Shown here piece by piece: positions 54,504-61,848 of a DNA stretch of 64,000 nt. Under the pieces are notes generated by a model, which made no database searches, was not told the DNA's origin, and saw nothing but the letters and a program-made list of their open reading frames with translations. The stretch's first letter is position 1. The number at the start of each line of letters is the position of its first letter. A program made the position numbers and the translations under genes. Origin of the DNA: Devosia nitrariae (GTDB taxonomy: Bacteria; Pseudomonadota; Alphaproteobacteria; Rhizobiales; Devosiaceae). The DNA is taken from the NCBI RefSeq assembly GCF_030160115.1, contig NZ_BSNS01000022.1:372001-436000 (forward strand), given 5' to 3'.

Positions 54504-54519
54504 TTAACCTGATGTTAAC
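54504..54519 (+). promoter_or_regulatory. Full-consensus CtrA box
   Basis: TTAA-CCTGATG-TTAAC matches the alphaproteobacterial CtrA site TTAA-N7-TTAAC exactly. It lies 60 bp before the start of the Fis-type gene at 54579, a normal promoter position. Confidence 0.75.
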
Positions 54520-54578
54520 CACGCGGGGTGGAGCTTGATGTCGTTCTGGGTGGTCTGGGGGCTCAGAAGAGGCCGACA

Positions 54579-54809
54579 ATGTATGACTTCCATCCCCGAT
54601 CTGCTGCAACCGAGCAACTCGTCGGACTGCCCGCCGCCGATGTCGAGCGGGATCTGATCCTGGCAACGCTGCGGCAGGTGGACGGTAACCGCACACACGC
54701 GGCCGGCGTCCTGCGCATTTCGGTCCGCACCCTGCGCAACAAGCTTCACATCTATGCCGAGCAGGGCTACCGCGTTCCTGCCCCCGGCTTGAGCGAGAGC
54801 GCCCACTAA
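54579..54809 (+). CDS. Stand-alone Fis-type HTH DNA-binding protein
   Basis: 76 residues from the ATG at 54579 (AGAGG upstream). Nearly the entire protein is a Fis/NtrC-type C-terminal domain: VERDLILATLRQVDGNRTHAAGVL then RISVRTLRNKLHIYAEQG. It closely resembles the DNA-binding end of FlbD/NtrC proteins but has no receiver or AAA+ domain. A CtrA box precedes it and a bidirectional terminator follows. Likely a cell-cycle or motility-linked DNA-binding protein. Confidence 0.87.
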   Translation: MYDFHPRSAATEQLVGLPAADVERDLILATLRQVDGNRTHAAGVLRISVRTLRNKLHIYAEQGYRVPAPGLSESAH

Positions 54810-54844
54810 GCTTCGACTAGAGACAGATCGATAACCTGAAAAAT

Positions 54845-54868
54845 GTCCGGGCCCCGCCTGGACTTTTT
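54845..54868. terminator. Bidirectional intrinsic terminator
   Basis: Seven-pair stem (GTCCGGG / CCTGGAC, one G-T pair) with a 5-base loop, then TTTTT on the plus strand and ATTTTTC on the minus strand. It serves the Fis gene and the convergent HNH-like gene. Confidence 0.8.
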
Positions 54869-54908
54869 CATTTAGGGCTCCGCCACGACCCAGGCGGACC
54901 GGCTCAGC

Positions 54909-55700
54909 TCACTCGAGCTGCGAGAAGAACCATCGCCGGTGCCAGGCGAGGTGCTGCTTGTCGGGCCGCAAAGCCTCGTCCTGCGGCACGATGAGGCGCC
55001 CCAGCGGATTGAGCCGTGCGAGCAGGTCCTGATCGATGCGCCCGACATCGACGATCACCCGCAAATCGCCGGCAACGGTCAGGTGCCCCGCCGAGAAGGC
55101 CTCGGCCGCCGCCGGCGCCAGGGGCAGGCAATTGGTCACGTGCACCGGCCCGTCCTCGGCGAGTGGCTGGATCGGCACGATCCGCAGGTCATCGGAAGAC
55201 TGCGTAGCCAACATCATGCCCGTCAGCGCGCAGCCGTTGCCATAGTGGCGCAGCACCGACGTGCCGAGCGCGGAAAAACTCGCATTTTCCAGCGGCGGCC
55301 GCTCGTCGGCGGCGAATGGAGCCTCGTCTTCGTCGAGATCGCCCCTCCCCCTGGACTCACCGTTCGTAAGGATTGCCTCGAACATCGCGGCAGGCAGGCT
55401 GATCCAGGGAACACCTTCGATCCTGGGAAGGCCACCATACTCGACCGGATCGGAAAAGAGCTCGACCTGCGCGAGCTCGGCGACCAGCCCGCGAGAGTCG
55501 GGGCCGCTGGGAACGAGGCCGCTCAGCACGGCGCCGCCGACGAAGCTGTTGCGCCCGGCCTCGCCCGGCAGGAATACCAGCACCTGCCCGCCGATATGGC
55601 GCACCAGCTGCGGCGCATCGAACCGGCGCACCGGGATCAGGCAATCAACGATCTCGCCCCTGCCGTCGGAGCTCGTGATGTCGAAGGCCAAACGCAGCAT
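54909..55700 (-). CDS. HNH-endonuclease-like protein lacking catalytic histidines
   Basis: 263 residues from the ATG at 55698-55700. The C-terminal part (HYGNGCALTGMML near 160, DDLRIVPIQPLAEDGPVHVTNCLPLAPAAAEAFSAGHLTVAGD in blocks) follows the HNH_2 layout found in type IV-like restriction proteins. Where active proteins have AHI and a later H-x-x-F-D, this one has VPI and A-x-x-A-F, so the metal-binding His residues are gone. It may bind but not cut DNA, or be decaying. Adjacent to nadB, divergently. Confidence 0.65.
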   Translation of the reverse strand: MLRLAFDITSSDGRGEIVDCLIPVRRFDAPQLVRHIGGQVLVFLPGEAGRNSFVGGAVLSGLVPSGPDSRGLVAELAQVELFSDPVEYGGLPRIEGVPWISLPAAMFEAILTNGESRGRGDLDEDEAPFAADERPPLENASFSALGTSVLRHYGNGCALTGMMLATQSSDDLRIVPIQPLAEDGPVHVTNCLPLAPAAAEAFSAGHLTVAGDLRVIVDVGRIDQDLLARLNPLGRLIVPQDEALRPDKQHLAWHRRWFFSQLE

Positions 55701-55764
55701 GCTCAATCCCTGATTCGCCTAAAGGTCTAAGCCCAGGGGAAATCCCGATCAATCGGTCAAAATA

Positions 55765-55793
55765 CGTATGTCTTGATCAGTCTCATACATACG
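55765..55793. promoter_or_regulatory. Inverted repeat upstream of nadB
   Basis: Arms CGTATGT (55765-55771) and ACATACG (55787-55793), 15 bp apart, 44 bp before the nadB start and 65 bp before the HNH-like gene. A possible site for an NAD-biosynthesis repressor; no consensus was confirmed. Confidence 0.4.
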
Positions 55794-55836
55794 GTTAAGC
55801 GCTGCGTTACGGGGCGCGCCGGCCGGAGGACACTTG

Positions 55837-57423
55837 GTGACGACTTTCGACAACACACTCAACGCCGACGGTGCCCTCATCGTCGGCGCGGGTCTTGCCG
55901 GGCTTTTCTGCGCGCTAAAGCTCGCGCCGCGTCCGGTCACCGTGCTCTCGCCCAAGCCCCTGGGTTCGGGCGCCTCCTCCGCCTGGGCGCAGGGCGGAGT
56001 CGCCGCCGCGGTCGGGGCCGGAGACAGCTCGCACGCCCACGCGATCGACACCGAAATGGCCGGTGCCGGCATCGTCGATCACGGCATCGCCGAGAGCGTC
56101 ACCGCCGAGGCGGCCGCCCGCATCGAGGACCTTGCCCGCTGGGGAACGCCGTTCGACCGCGACGATTTCGGCAATTATGCGCTGGGGCGCGAGGCCGCGC
56201 ATTCGGCCAACCGCATCGTCAAGGTCGAGGGCGACCGGGCCGGCTGGGCCATCATGCAGGCGATCATCCGCGAGGTGAGGCGCACGCCCTCGATCCGGAT
56301 CGTCGAAGGCATCACCGCCGTCGATCTCGCTCGCGCCGATGGGCGCGTCGTCGGCGTCTTCTGCCGCAAGCTCGGCGACCGCTACACCGAGCCGGTGTTC
56401 ATCCGCGCCCGCGCGACCGTCCTTGCCGCCGGCGGGCTCGGCGGGCTCTATGCCGTCACCACCAATCCGCCGGGCGTGCGCGGTCACGCCATGGGCATGG
56501 CCGCCCGCGCCGGGGCCCTGATCGGTGACCCCGAATTCGTCCAGTTCCACCCGACCGCGATCCTGACCGGCGCCGACCCGGCCCCGCTGGCGACTGAAGC
56601 CCTGCGCGGCGAGGGCGCCATTCTCGTCAACGACCTCGGCGAGCGCTTCATGCCCGCCATCCATCCGGATGCCGAGCTCGCCCCGCGCGATATCGTTGCC
56701 CGCGCCAATTTCCGCCAGATCCGCGACGGGCGGAAGGTCTTCCTCGATACCCGTCAGGCTTTGGGGGAAACGATCCTCACCCGGTTCCCCACCGTTGCCC
56801 GCTATTGCCGGGAAGCCGGCATCGACCCGGTCAACGGCCTGATCCCGGTCACCCCGGCTACCCATTTCCACATGGGCGGCGTCCAGGTCGACGAGACCGG
56901 ACGCTCCTCGCTCCCAGGCCTCTGGGTGTGCGGGGAAGCCAGCTGCACGGGCCTGCACGGTGCCAACCGCCTCGCCTCGAATTCACTGCTCGAAGCGACC
57001 GTCTACGGCGCGCGCATCGCTGCGGACATCGGCGGCCTCGAGCCGGTGCGCGCGCTGGCCCCGTTCGACGGCATCGAGTGGAACGACGCCAAGGGCGAGG
57101 AAGCCGAGCAGGTGCTGCGCAACCTAAAGGCGGTCAAGGACCTGCGCGCGGTCATGACCGAGCTCGTCGGCGTCGAGAGGCACGCCGAGGGCCTGCGTGA
57201 GGCCCTGCGCCGCATCGCCGACCTCGAGGCCAACGCCCAGCAGGTCACCCGCGCCTATCTCAACATGACCACTTCGGCGACACTGGTTGCCGCCGCGGCC
57301 TTGAGGCGCACCGAAAGCCGCGGCGGTCATTTCCGCACCGACCACCCGCAGCCCAGCGAAACCTGGGAGCATCATACCACCATGACGCTGGCCGAAGCGC
57401 TCGCCATCCGCGCCGGGGCTTGA
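55837..57423 (+). CDS. nadB: L-aspartate oxidase
   Basis: 528 residues from a GTG at 55837, seven bases after GGAGG; a TTG three bases earlier is an alternative. FAD-binding motif IVGAGLAGLFCALKL, succinate-dehydrogenase-family segments SAWAQGGVAAAVG, LAAGGLGGLYAVTTNP, EFVQFHPTAI, THFHMGGVQVD and GEASCTGLHGANRLASNSLLE. It oxidises L-aspartate to iminoaspartate, first step of de novo NAD synthesis with NadA. nadA and nadC are not adjacent, unlike common nadABC operons. Confidence 0.93.
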   Translation: MTTFDNTLNADGALIVGAGLAGLFCALKLAPRPVTVLSPKPLGSGASSAWAQGGVAAAVGAGDSSHAHAIDTEMAGAGIVDHGIAESVTAEAAARIEDLARWGTPFDRDDFGNYALGREAAHSANRIVKVEGDRAGWAIMQAIIREVRRTPSIRIVEGITAVDLARADGRVVGVFCRKLGDRYTEPVFIRARATVLAAGGLGGLYAVTTNPPGVRGHAMGMAARAGALIGDPEFVQFHPTAILTGADPAPLATEALRGEGAILVNDLGERFMPAIHPDAELAPRDIVARANFRQIRDGRKVFLDTRQALGETILTRFPTVARYCREAGIDPVNGLIPVTPATHFHMGGVQVDETGRSSLPGLWVCGEASCTGLHGANRLASNSLLEATVYGARIAADIGGLEPVRALAPFDGIEWNDAKGEEAEQVLRNLKAVKDLRAVMTELVGVERHAEGLREALRRIADLEANAQQVTRAYLNMTTSATLVAAAALRRTESRGGHFRTDHPQPSETWEHHTTMTLAEALAIRAGA

Positions 57424-57459
57424 TCGGAGAACCGCCGGACCTGTCCATTGAGGAGCGCG

Positions 57460-58419
57460 TTACAGCACCGGCTGAACGAGCACCGCCTCGACCTCTTCGC
57501 GGGTCGGCGGCACGCAGCCTTTGTAGGCGCAGTTGAGCCCGGCCACCACCGCCCCGAAGCCGAGCATGGACGCGAGCTCGACATCGTCGAGCCGCCCGAT
57601 CCGCCCCGGCTCCAGCGCCTTCTGCTCGGCAAGATAGGTGAGGATGCCGGCCATCAGGCTGTCGCCGGCCCCCACCGTGTCGCCGAACACCGGCGGGCTA
57701 TAGATGCCGGCCTCGGCAAGGCCCGAGCGGGTGAAGGCCCGCGAACCTTTTTCGCCGAGCGTGACGATGACGAGCGCACAATTGGCACGGTCGAGCAGGC
57801 CCGCCGCGTGCTGCTCGATGCTGAGCGTCGGATCGAGCCAAGCGAGGTCCTCCTCCGAAACCTTGACGATGTGGGCCAGGTCGAGGAAGTGCGACAGGCG
57901 CTGGCGATAGCCGTCGGGATCGTTGACTAGCGATGGGCGCACGTTGGGATCGATTGAGATCGTCGCGCCCCTGGCGATGGCGGCCTTGACCACCTCGAGC
58001 CAGACGGCCGCATCCTCGGGCTCGATCGGGCCGAAGCCGCCGAACTGCAGGACCTCGACCGCCGCGGGAAGCGCCGTGAGCCCCGCCTCGGCGGTCAGCG
58101 CCCGCTCGGCACCGCGGTAGAACTCGTATTGCGCTTTGCCGGCAGCATCGAGGGTGACGACGGCAAGCGTCGTCGGCGACGCCACCCGCTCGCTGAGCAA
58201 GGGCCGGACTCCGGCCGCCGCCAAGGGCTCGAGCAAATAGCCGCCGAACCCGTCGCGGGAGATGGGGCAGAGGAAACCGGTTTGGTTCCCGAGCTTGGAG
58301 AGGGCGATGGCGCAGTTATAGGGCGAGCCGCCCTGGTGGGCATGCATGCGGATGATCCCGTCCGCCCCCCGCGGGTCGCTTACGAGATCGATAAGGCTCT
58401 CCCCGCCGACAACGAACAT
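57460..58419 (-). CDS. PfkB-family sugar kinase (fructokinase-like)
   Basis: 319 residues from the ATG at 58417-58419. Ribokinase/PfkB features: GGESLIDLV start, HQGGSPYNCAIALSKLG, and the catalytic GDTVGAGDSLMAGIL near 245-259. Style resembles fructokinases. Substrate uncertain. Tail to tail with nadB. Confidence 0.88.
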   Translation of the reverse strand: MFVVGGESLIDLVSDPRGADGIIRMHAHQGGSPYNCAIALSKLGNQTGFLCPISRDGFGGYLLEPLAAAGVRPLLSERVASPTTLAVVTLDAAGKAQYEFYRGAERALTAEAGLTALPAAVEVLQFGGFGPIEPEDAAVWLEVVKAAIARGATISIDPNVRPSLVNDPDGYRQRLSHFLDLAHIVKVSEEDLAWLDPTLSIEQHAAGLLDRANCALVIVTLGEKGSRAFTRSGLAEAGIYSPPVFGDTVGAGDSLMAGILTYLAEQKALEPGRIGRLDDVELASMLGFGAVVAGLNCAYKGCVPPTREEVEAVLVQPVL

Positions 58420-58526
58420 GCAACACCCTCCCATGCATCACGCGGCCCGTCTGGACCGCCCGCCACATAGCATGTCTGTCGCCCTTGTCACCAGTCGGAG
58501 GTCAACCGCCCGCGATGCTCGCACCA

Positions 58527-58575
58527 CGGCGTTTTCAGCAAAAGTGGATGCCACTTTTGCGGTTCGAAAACGCCG
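58527..58575. repeat. Nested palindrome, RIME-like element core
   Basis: Outer arms CGGCGTTTTC (58527-58536) and GAAAACGCCG (58566-58575) enclose an inner hairpin GCAAAAGTGG-ATG-CCACTTTTGC (58538-58560). The following text to about 58625 continues in the style of rhizobial intergenic repeats. Confidence 0.7.
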
Positions 58576-58638
58576 CAATCAGTTTGGGGCGCCCGTTCTG
58601 ATCCAATCAAAACGGGAAAAGGCTCCAGTGCAGGTGTT

Positions 58639-59385
58639 TCACTCGGCCTGCGGAGCCTCGTACCGCTTCTCCCACCAGGCCCGCCAGCGGCTCGCGAGCT
58701 CGCCGAAGGTCGCGTCATCGAGCCCGAAGGTCGTCAGCAGCACCGAGCCGCCAGCGCTGGAACGGGTATCGGTAACGCCGGTGTTGGTCACGACCAGGAG
58801 GCCGTCGCCCCATTCGGTGACGTTGAGCCCGAGCTGGAAATGCGTGCGGTGCCAGACGATGCCCGAGATAGTCTCGCCGGTCGGCAGGCTTGCCGAATAT
58901 TCCGCCCCGTCGGGACGCCTGATCAGGTCGATGATACCGAGCGCCTGGCGCGGTTCGGCAACGCCGGCCCTGGCCGCGCCCGAAAGATAGAGAGTTCGCC
59001 GCTTGGCCCCCGGATGCCGGTCGAGCAGCAGGCGCAGCTGCTGGACAAAGGTCACCCAGCCCTCAGGCACGTCCTCGAAGGCGCCGGCCCAGTCGACCGG
59101 CGGTCCGCGCCGCACCACCGCGACCGTCGTCTCGTTGGCGTCCCCGGTCAGTTCGAACGCGTCCGAGACGCCCTCCCACTCGCCGAACTGCAGCACATGC
59201 CCCGCCTCGTCCGCCTTCGCATGACCAAAGAAGATGAAGTCGATCTCGTCGGCGAGCGTTTCGGCATCCCAGCCGAACCAGTTGCGCAACTGTTCGCGCT
59301 CGCGCAGCGCCCGCCACACGGCGTCCACCGGCGCCTCGATGATCGTTTCGACCAGTACCTGCAGGTCGTCCTCTGTCTCGCTCAT
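58639..59385 (-). CDS. SRPBCC/AHSA1-like domain protein
   Basis: 248 residues. N-terminal half begins with the START/AHSA1 pattern (VLVETIIEAPVDAVWRALREREQLRNWFGWDA). The second half (about 135-240) looks like another SRPBCC-type module. Probably binds a hydrophobic ligand; function unknown. Divergent from the DUF2188-like gene. Confidence 0.8.
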   Translation of the reverse strand: MSETEDDLQVLVETIIEAPVDAVWRALREREQLRNWFGWDAETLADEIDFIFFGHAKADEAGHVLQFGEWEGVSDAFELTGDANETTVAVVRRGPPVDWAGAFEDVPEGWVTFVQQLRLLLDRHPGAKRRTLYLSGAARAGVAEPRQALGIIDLIRRPDGAEYSASLPTGETISGIVWHRTHFQLGLNVTEWGDGLLVVTNTGVTDTRSSAGGSVLLTTFGLDDATFGELASRWRAWWEKRYEAPQAE

Positions 59386-59531
59386 CTTCCCCTCCTTTTA
59401 CCCAGCATAGCGCAGATGGTCGGCAACGGCACGCTGGTCGGCGGCGCCGCAAAATGATCCACCAGCACCTGTCCCTCCACTGCCAATCCACCGACGGGCA
59501 TGGCGCCGACCAACCTCGATCCCGAACCTAT

Positions 59532-59545
59532 TTGATCTGAATCAA
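59532..59545 (+). promoter_or_regulatory. Perfect FNR/FixK-type box
   Basis: TTGAT-CTGA-ATCAA, consensus TTGAT-N4-ATCAA, within a larger palindrome at 59529-59548. Its centre is about 51 bp before the start of the small gene at 59590, close to the -41.5 position expected for activation. It could also affect the divergent SRPBCC gene. Confidence 0.75.
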
Positions 59546-59589
59546 ATACCGCCCGCCCGTTCCATGCTGTTAACAGGCAGTATGGAGTT

Positions 59590-59814
59590 GTGAAGTTGGG
59601 CAAGAAGCGGCGTTACGACATCGTTCGCGAGGGGGCGACTTGGACCGTTGGGGTTGGTGGCCCCTCCCTTCGAGGCTATCTTTCGCAGGACGCGGCGATT
59701 GCTGCCGCGCGTGAGGCAGCGCGCCAGGCCCACGCCATGGGCCAGGAGATCCAGATCTTCCTCTGGAACGGCGCCGAGCCGATCGAGGACGCATCCGACC
59801 AGCCGCAGAAATAA
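59590..59814 (+). CDS. Small DUF2188-like protein
   Basis: 74 residues, GTG at 59590 (or TTG at 59596, which has better spacing from GGAG). The pattern YDIVREGATWTVGVGG, YLSQDAAIAAAREAARQ and IQIFLWNGAEPIED resembles DUF2188, a small beta-rich domain of unknown function. Predicted to be expressed under low oxygen from the FNR/FixK box upstream. Confidence 0.7.
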   Translation: MKLGKKRRYDIVREGATWTVGVGGPSLRGYLSQDAAIAAAREAARQAHAMGQEIQIFLWNGAEPIEDASDQPQK

Positions 59815-59907
59815 ATCGTCCCCTCGGGAATAAACCGCCCGCGGCGGTGTTGACCCTCATGCGGGCCGGACTCCTCCGCCCGCTAAAATCGAGGGAGACT
59901 CCCAAAG

Positions 59908-60300
59908 ATGTTGAAAAAGCTCCTCCTGGCCGGCGCTGCCGCGCTCGCGCTTCTCGCCGTACCGGCGATCTCCGCCGAATATCTAGGCGGCGCCGTCAAA
60001 TCCACCGATGTCGGCGGTCAGATGATCCTGACCGACGCTAACGGCATGACGCTCTATATCTTCGACAAAGACGAGCCGGGCGTGACCAATTGTTACGAAC
60101 AATGCGCCATCAACTGGCCGCCGCTGATTGCCGATGCCTCGGCAACACCCGAAGGCGAGTTCACGCTCGTCGAGCGCACCGACGGCACCCAGATGTGGGC
60201 CTACAAGGGCATGCCGCTCTATTACTGGAAGGACGACGTCAATCCCGGCGATACCACCGGTGACGGCGTCGGCGGCGTCTGGCATCTTGCTGTGGAATGA
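59908..60300 (+). CDS. Secreted COG4315-type protein
   Basis: 130 residues. Signal peptide (LLLAGAAALALLAVPAISA) ends near 23. Contains the two Y-x4-D type repeats of this family (LYIFDKDEPGVTNCYEQCAINWPPL and LYYWKDDVNPGDTTGDGVGGVW, in pieces). Function of the family is unknown. It precedes the ECF sigma gene by 38 bp on the same strand and is likely its regulon member. Confidence 0.85.
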   Translation: MLKKLLLAGAAALALLAVPAISAEYLGGAVKSTDVGGQMILTDANGMTLYIFDKDEPGVTNCYEQCAINWPPLIADASATPEGEFTLVERTDGTQMWAYKGMPLYYWKDDVNPGDTTGDGVGGVWHLAVE

Positions 60301-60338
60301 TCACGCGCCGTTTAGGTTCGTGACGTGAGGGCGACGGC

Positions 60339-60848
60339 TTGAGCGAGTTCCTGAGCGAGATCGAGGCTTGCGTACCGGCGTTGCGGCGTTATGCCCGCGC
60401 GCTGACGCGTAACGCCGATACCGCCGACGATCTCGTGCAGGACTGTCTCGAACGCGCCATTGCCAGGCGCGGCCTGTTCCGGCCGCAGGGACCGGTCCGC
60501 GCCTGGCTTTTCACCATTCTTTTGAACCTTTACCGCAACGGGCTGCGTGCCGGTCGCCGGCGCGGACAGGTCGTCGCGCTCGACGACGTGCCCAGCGAGC
60601 CGGTGACTCCCGCTCCCCAGCCCGGGCACATGGCACTCGCCGAAACCGCCCGTGCCATCGACGCGTTGCCGCTCGACCAGAAGGAGGCGCTGCTGCTGAT
60701 CGTCCTCGAAGGCGTGAGCTACGCCGAGGCCGCCGGAATACTGGGCGTCCCCCAGGGCACGCTGATGTCGCGCCTCTCGCGCGCCCGCGCGGCGCTGCGC
60801 AGCGCAGCGGGCGTCCCCGGGGAACCTTACCTCAGGACCGTCAAATGA
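60339..60848 (+). CDS. ECF RNA polymerase sigma factor
   Basis: 169 residues, TTG start at 60339. Sigma2 region LRRYARALTRNADTADDLVQDCLERAI and sigma4 region LPLDQKEALLLIVLEGVSYAEAAGILGVPQGTLMSRLSRARAAL are visible. A typical short ECF (FecI/RpoE-like). Its stop overlaps the next gene by 4 bp. Confidence 0.9.
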   Translation: MSEFLSEIEACVPALRRYARALTRNADTADDLVQDCLERAIARRGLFRPQGPVRAWLFTILLNLYRNGLRAGRRRGQVVALDDVPSEPVTPAPQPGHMALAETARAIDALPLDQKEALLLIVLEGVSYAEAAGILGVPQGTLMSRLSRARAALRSAAGVPGEPYLRTVK

Positions 60849-61663
60849 GTGCCGTCGGCCCCATCTCCCGCGAGACGCTCCTCGCCTATGCCGACGGCCA
60901 GCTGCCGCAGGCCGAGGCCGAGACGGTCGCCGCCTATCTCGCCGCCAACCCGGAAGCCGCCGCCGAGGTCGCGCTCTGGGCACGCCAGGACGATTCCATA
61001 CGCACGCTCTTCGGCCCCGCCGGCGCCGAGCCGGTGCCGCCACGCTTGAAGCCCCGGCGCCTCGCCGCCGAGATGGAGAGCCGCAATCGCGGCCGCTGGC
61101 GCTGGGCCGCGGCCGCCGTCGTTCTTCTCGGCATCGGGCTCGGCGCCGGGTGGCTCACCCGCCCTCTGCTCGAGAGCAGGCCGGCAACCTACGACATCCT
61201 CATCGCCAGCGCCGTCAACGCCCACCGCGTCTTTGCTGCCGAGAACCGCCACGCCGTCGAGGTCGCTTCCAACGACAGGGACCACCTGGTCACCTGGCTT
61301 TCCAACAGGCTGGAAACCGAGGTCGGAACGCCCGACCTCTCTGTCGAAGGCTTTACCCTCAAGGGCGGCCGGCTGCTGCCCGCCGACCCGCAGGCGGGCG
61401 GACGCGCCGCGCAGCTGATGTACGAGAATGCGGCGGGCGAACGCGTCACCGTCTACATCACCGCGGCCCTGCCCGATCCGGAGCCGGCCTATGAATTCGC
61501 CAGCCTCGACGGCGCCGAGGCCTTCTACTGGGCCAATGCGCGCATCACCTGCACCGTCGTCGGCACGCTGCCACAGGAGCGCATGCAGACCGTCTCCCGG
61601 ACGGTCTACCGGCAGCTGACCGGTGGGAGCACGGGGATGGAGGAATATCGGGGGATGAGCTGA
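60845..61663 (+). CDS. Transmembrane anti-sigma factor
   Basis: 272 residues. Cytosolic N-terminal anti-sigma region (about 1-75, RETLLAYADGQLP start), one membrane helix (WAAAAVVLLGIGLGAGWL, about 81-98) and a periplasmic domain. No zinc-finger HxxxCxxC is present. The gene order sigma then anti-sigma with an ATGA overlap supports a sigma-inhibitor pair. Confidence 0.87.
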   Translation: MSAVGPISRETLLAYADGQLPQAEAETVAAYLAANPEAAAEVALWARQDDSIRTLFGPAGAEPVPPRLKPRRLAAEMESRNRGRWRWAAAAVVLLGIGLGAGWLTRPLLESRPATYDILIASAVNAHRVFAAENRHAVEVASNDRDHLVTWLSNRLETEVGTPDLSVEGFTLKGGRLLPADPQAGGRAAQLMYENAAGERVTVYITAALPDPEPAYEFASLDGAEAFYWANARITCTVVGTLPQERMQTVSRTVYRQLTGGSTGMEEYRGMS

Positions 61664-61715
61664 GGGATGACCTTCCGGCCGAGGATGCTTCCGGTGAGAC
61701 TACGTCACATCCACC

Positions 61716-61797
61716 GGGTCATTCCCGCGAAAGCGGGAACCTCCGTTTCCCTTGCCGGCTCTGCCAACAGAGGTTCCCGCTTTCGCGGGAATGACCC
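61716..61797. repeat. Intact palindromic repeat (copy 2)
   Basis: Perfect 28-bp inverted arms beginning GGGTCATTCCCGCGAAAGCG; each arm also folds on itself (CCCGC-GAAA-GCGGG). The loop text matches the copy at 3712-3786. A dispersed REP/MITE-like element; it may also end transcription of the anti-sigma gene. Confidence 0.85.
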
Positions 61798-61848
61798 CGT
61801 GGGTATTGGTGTTTTGGTGCCGAGATGCGGAAAAGTGGGAGCCGCAAT

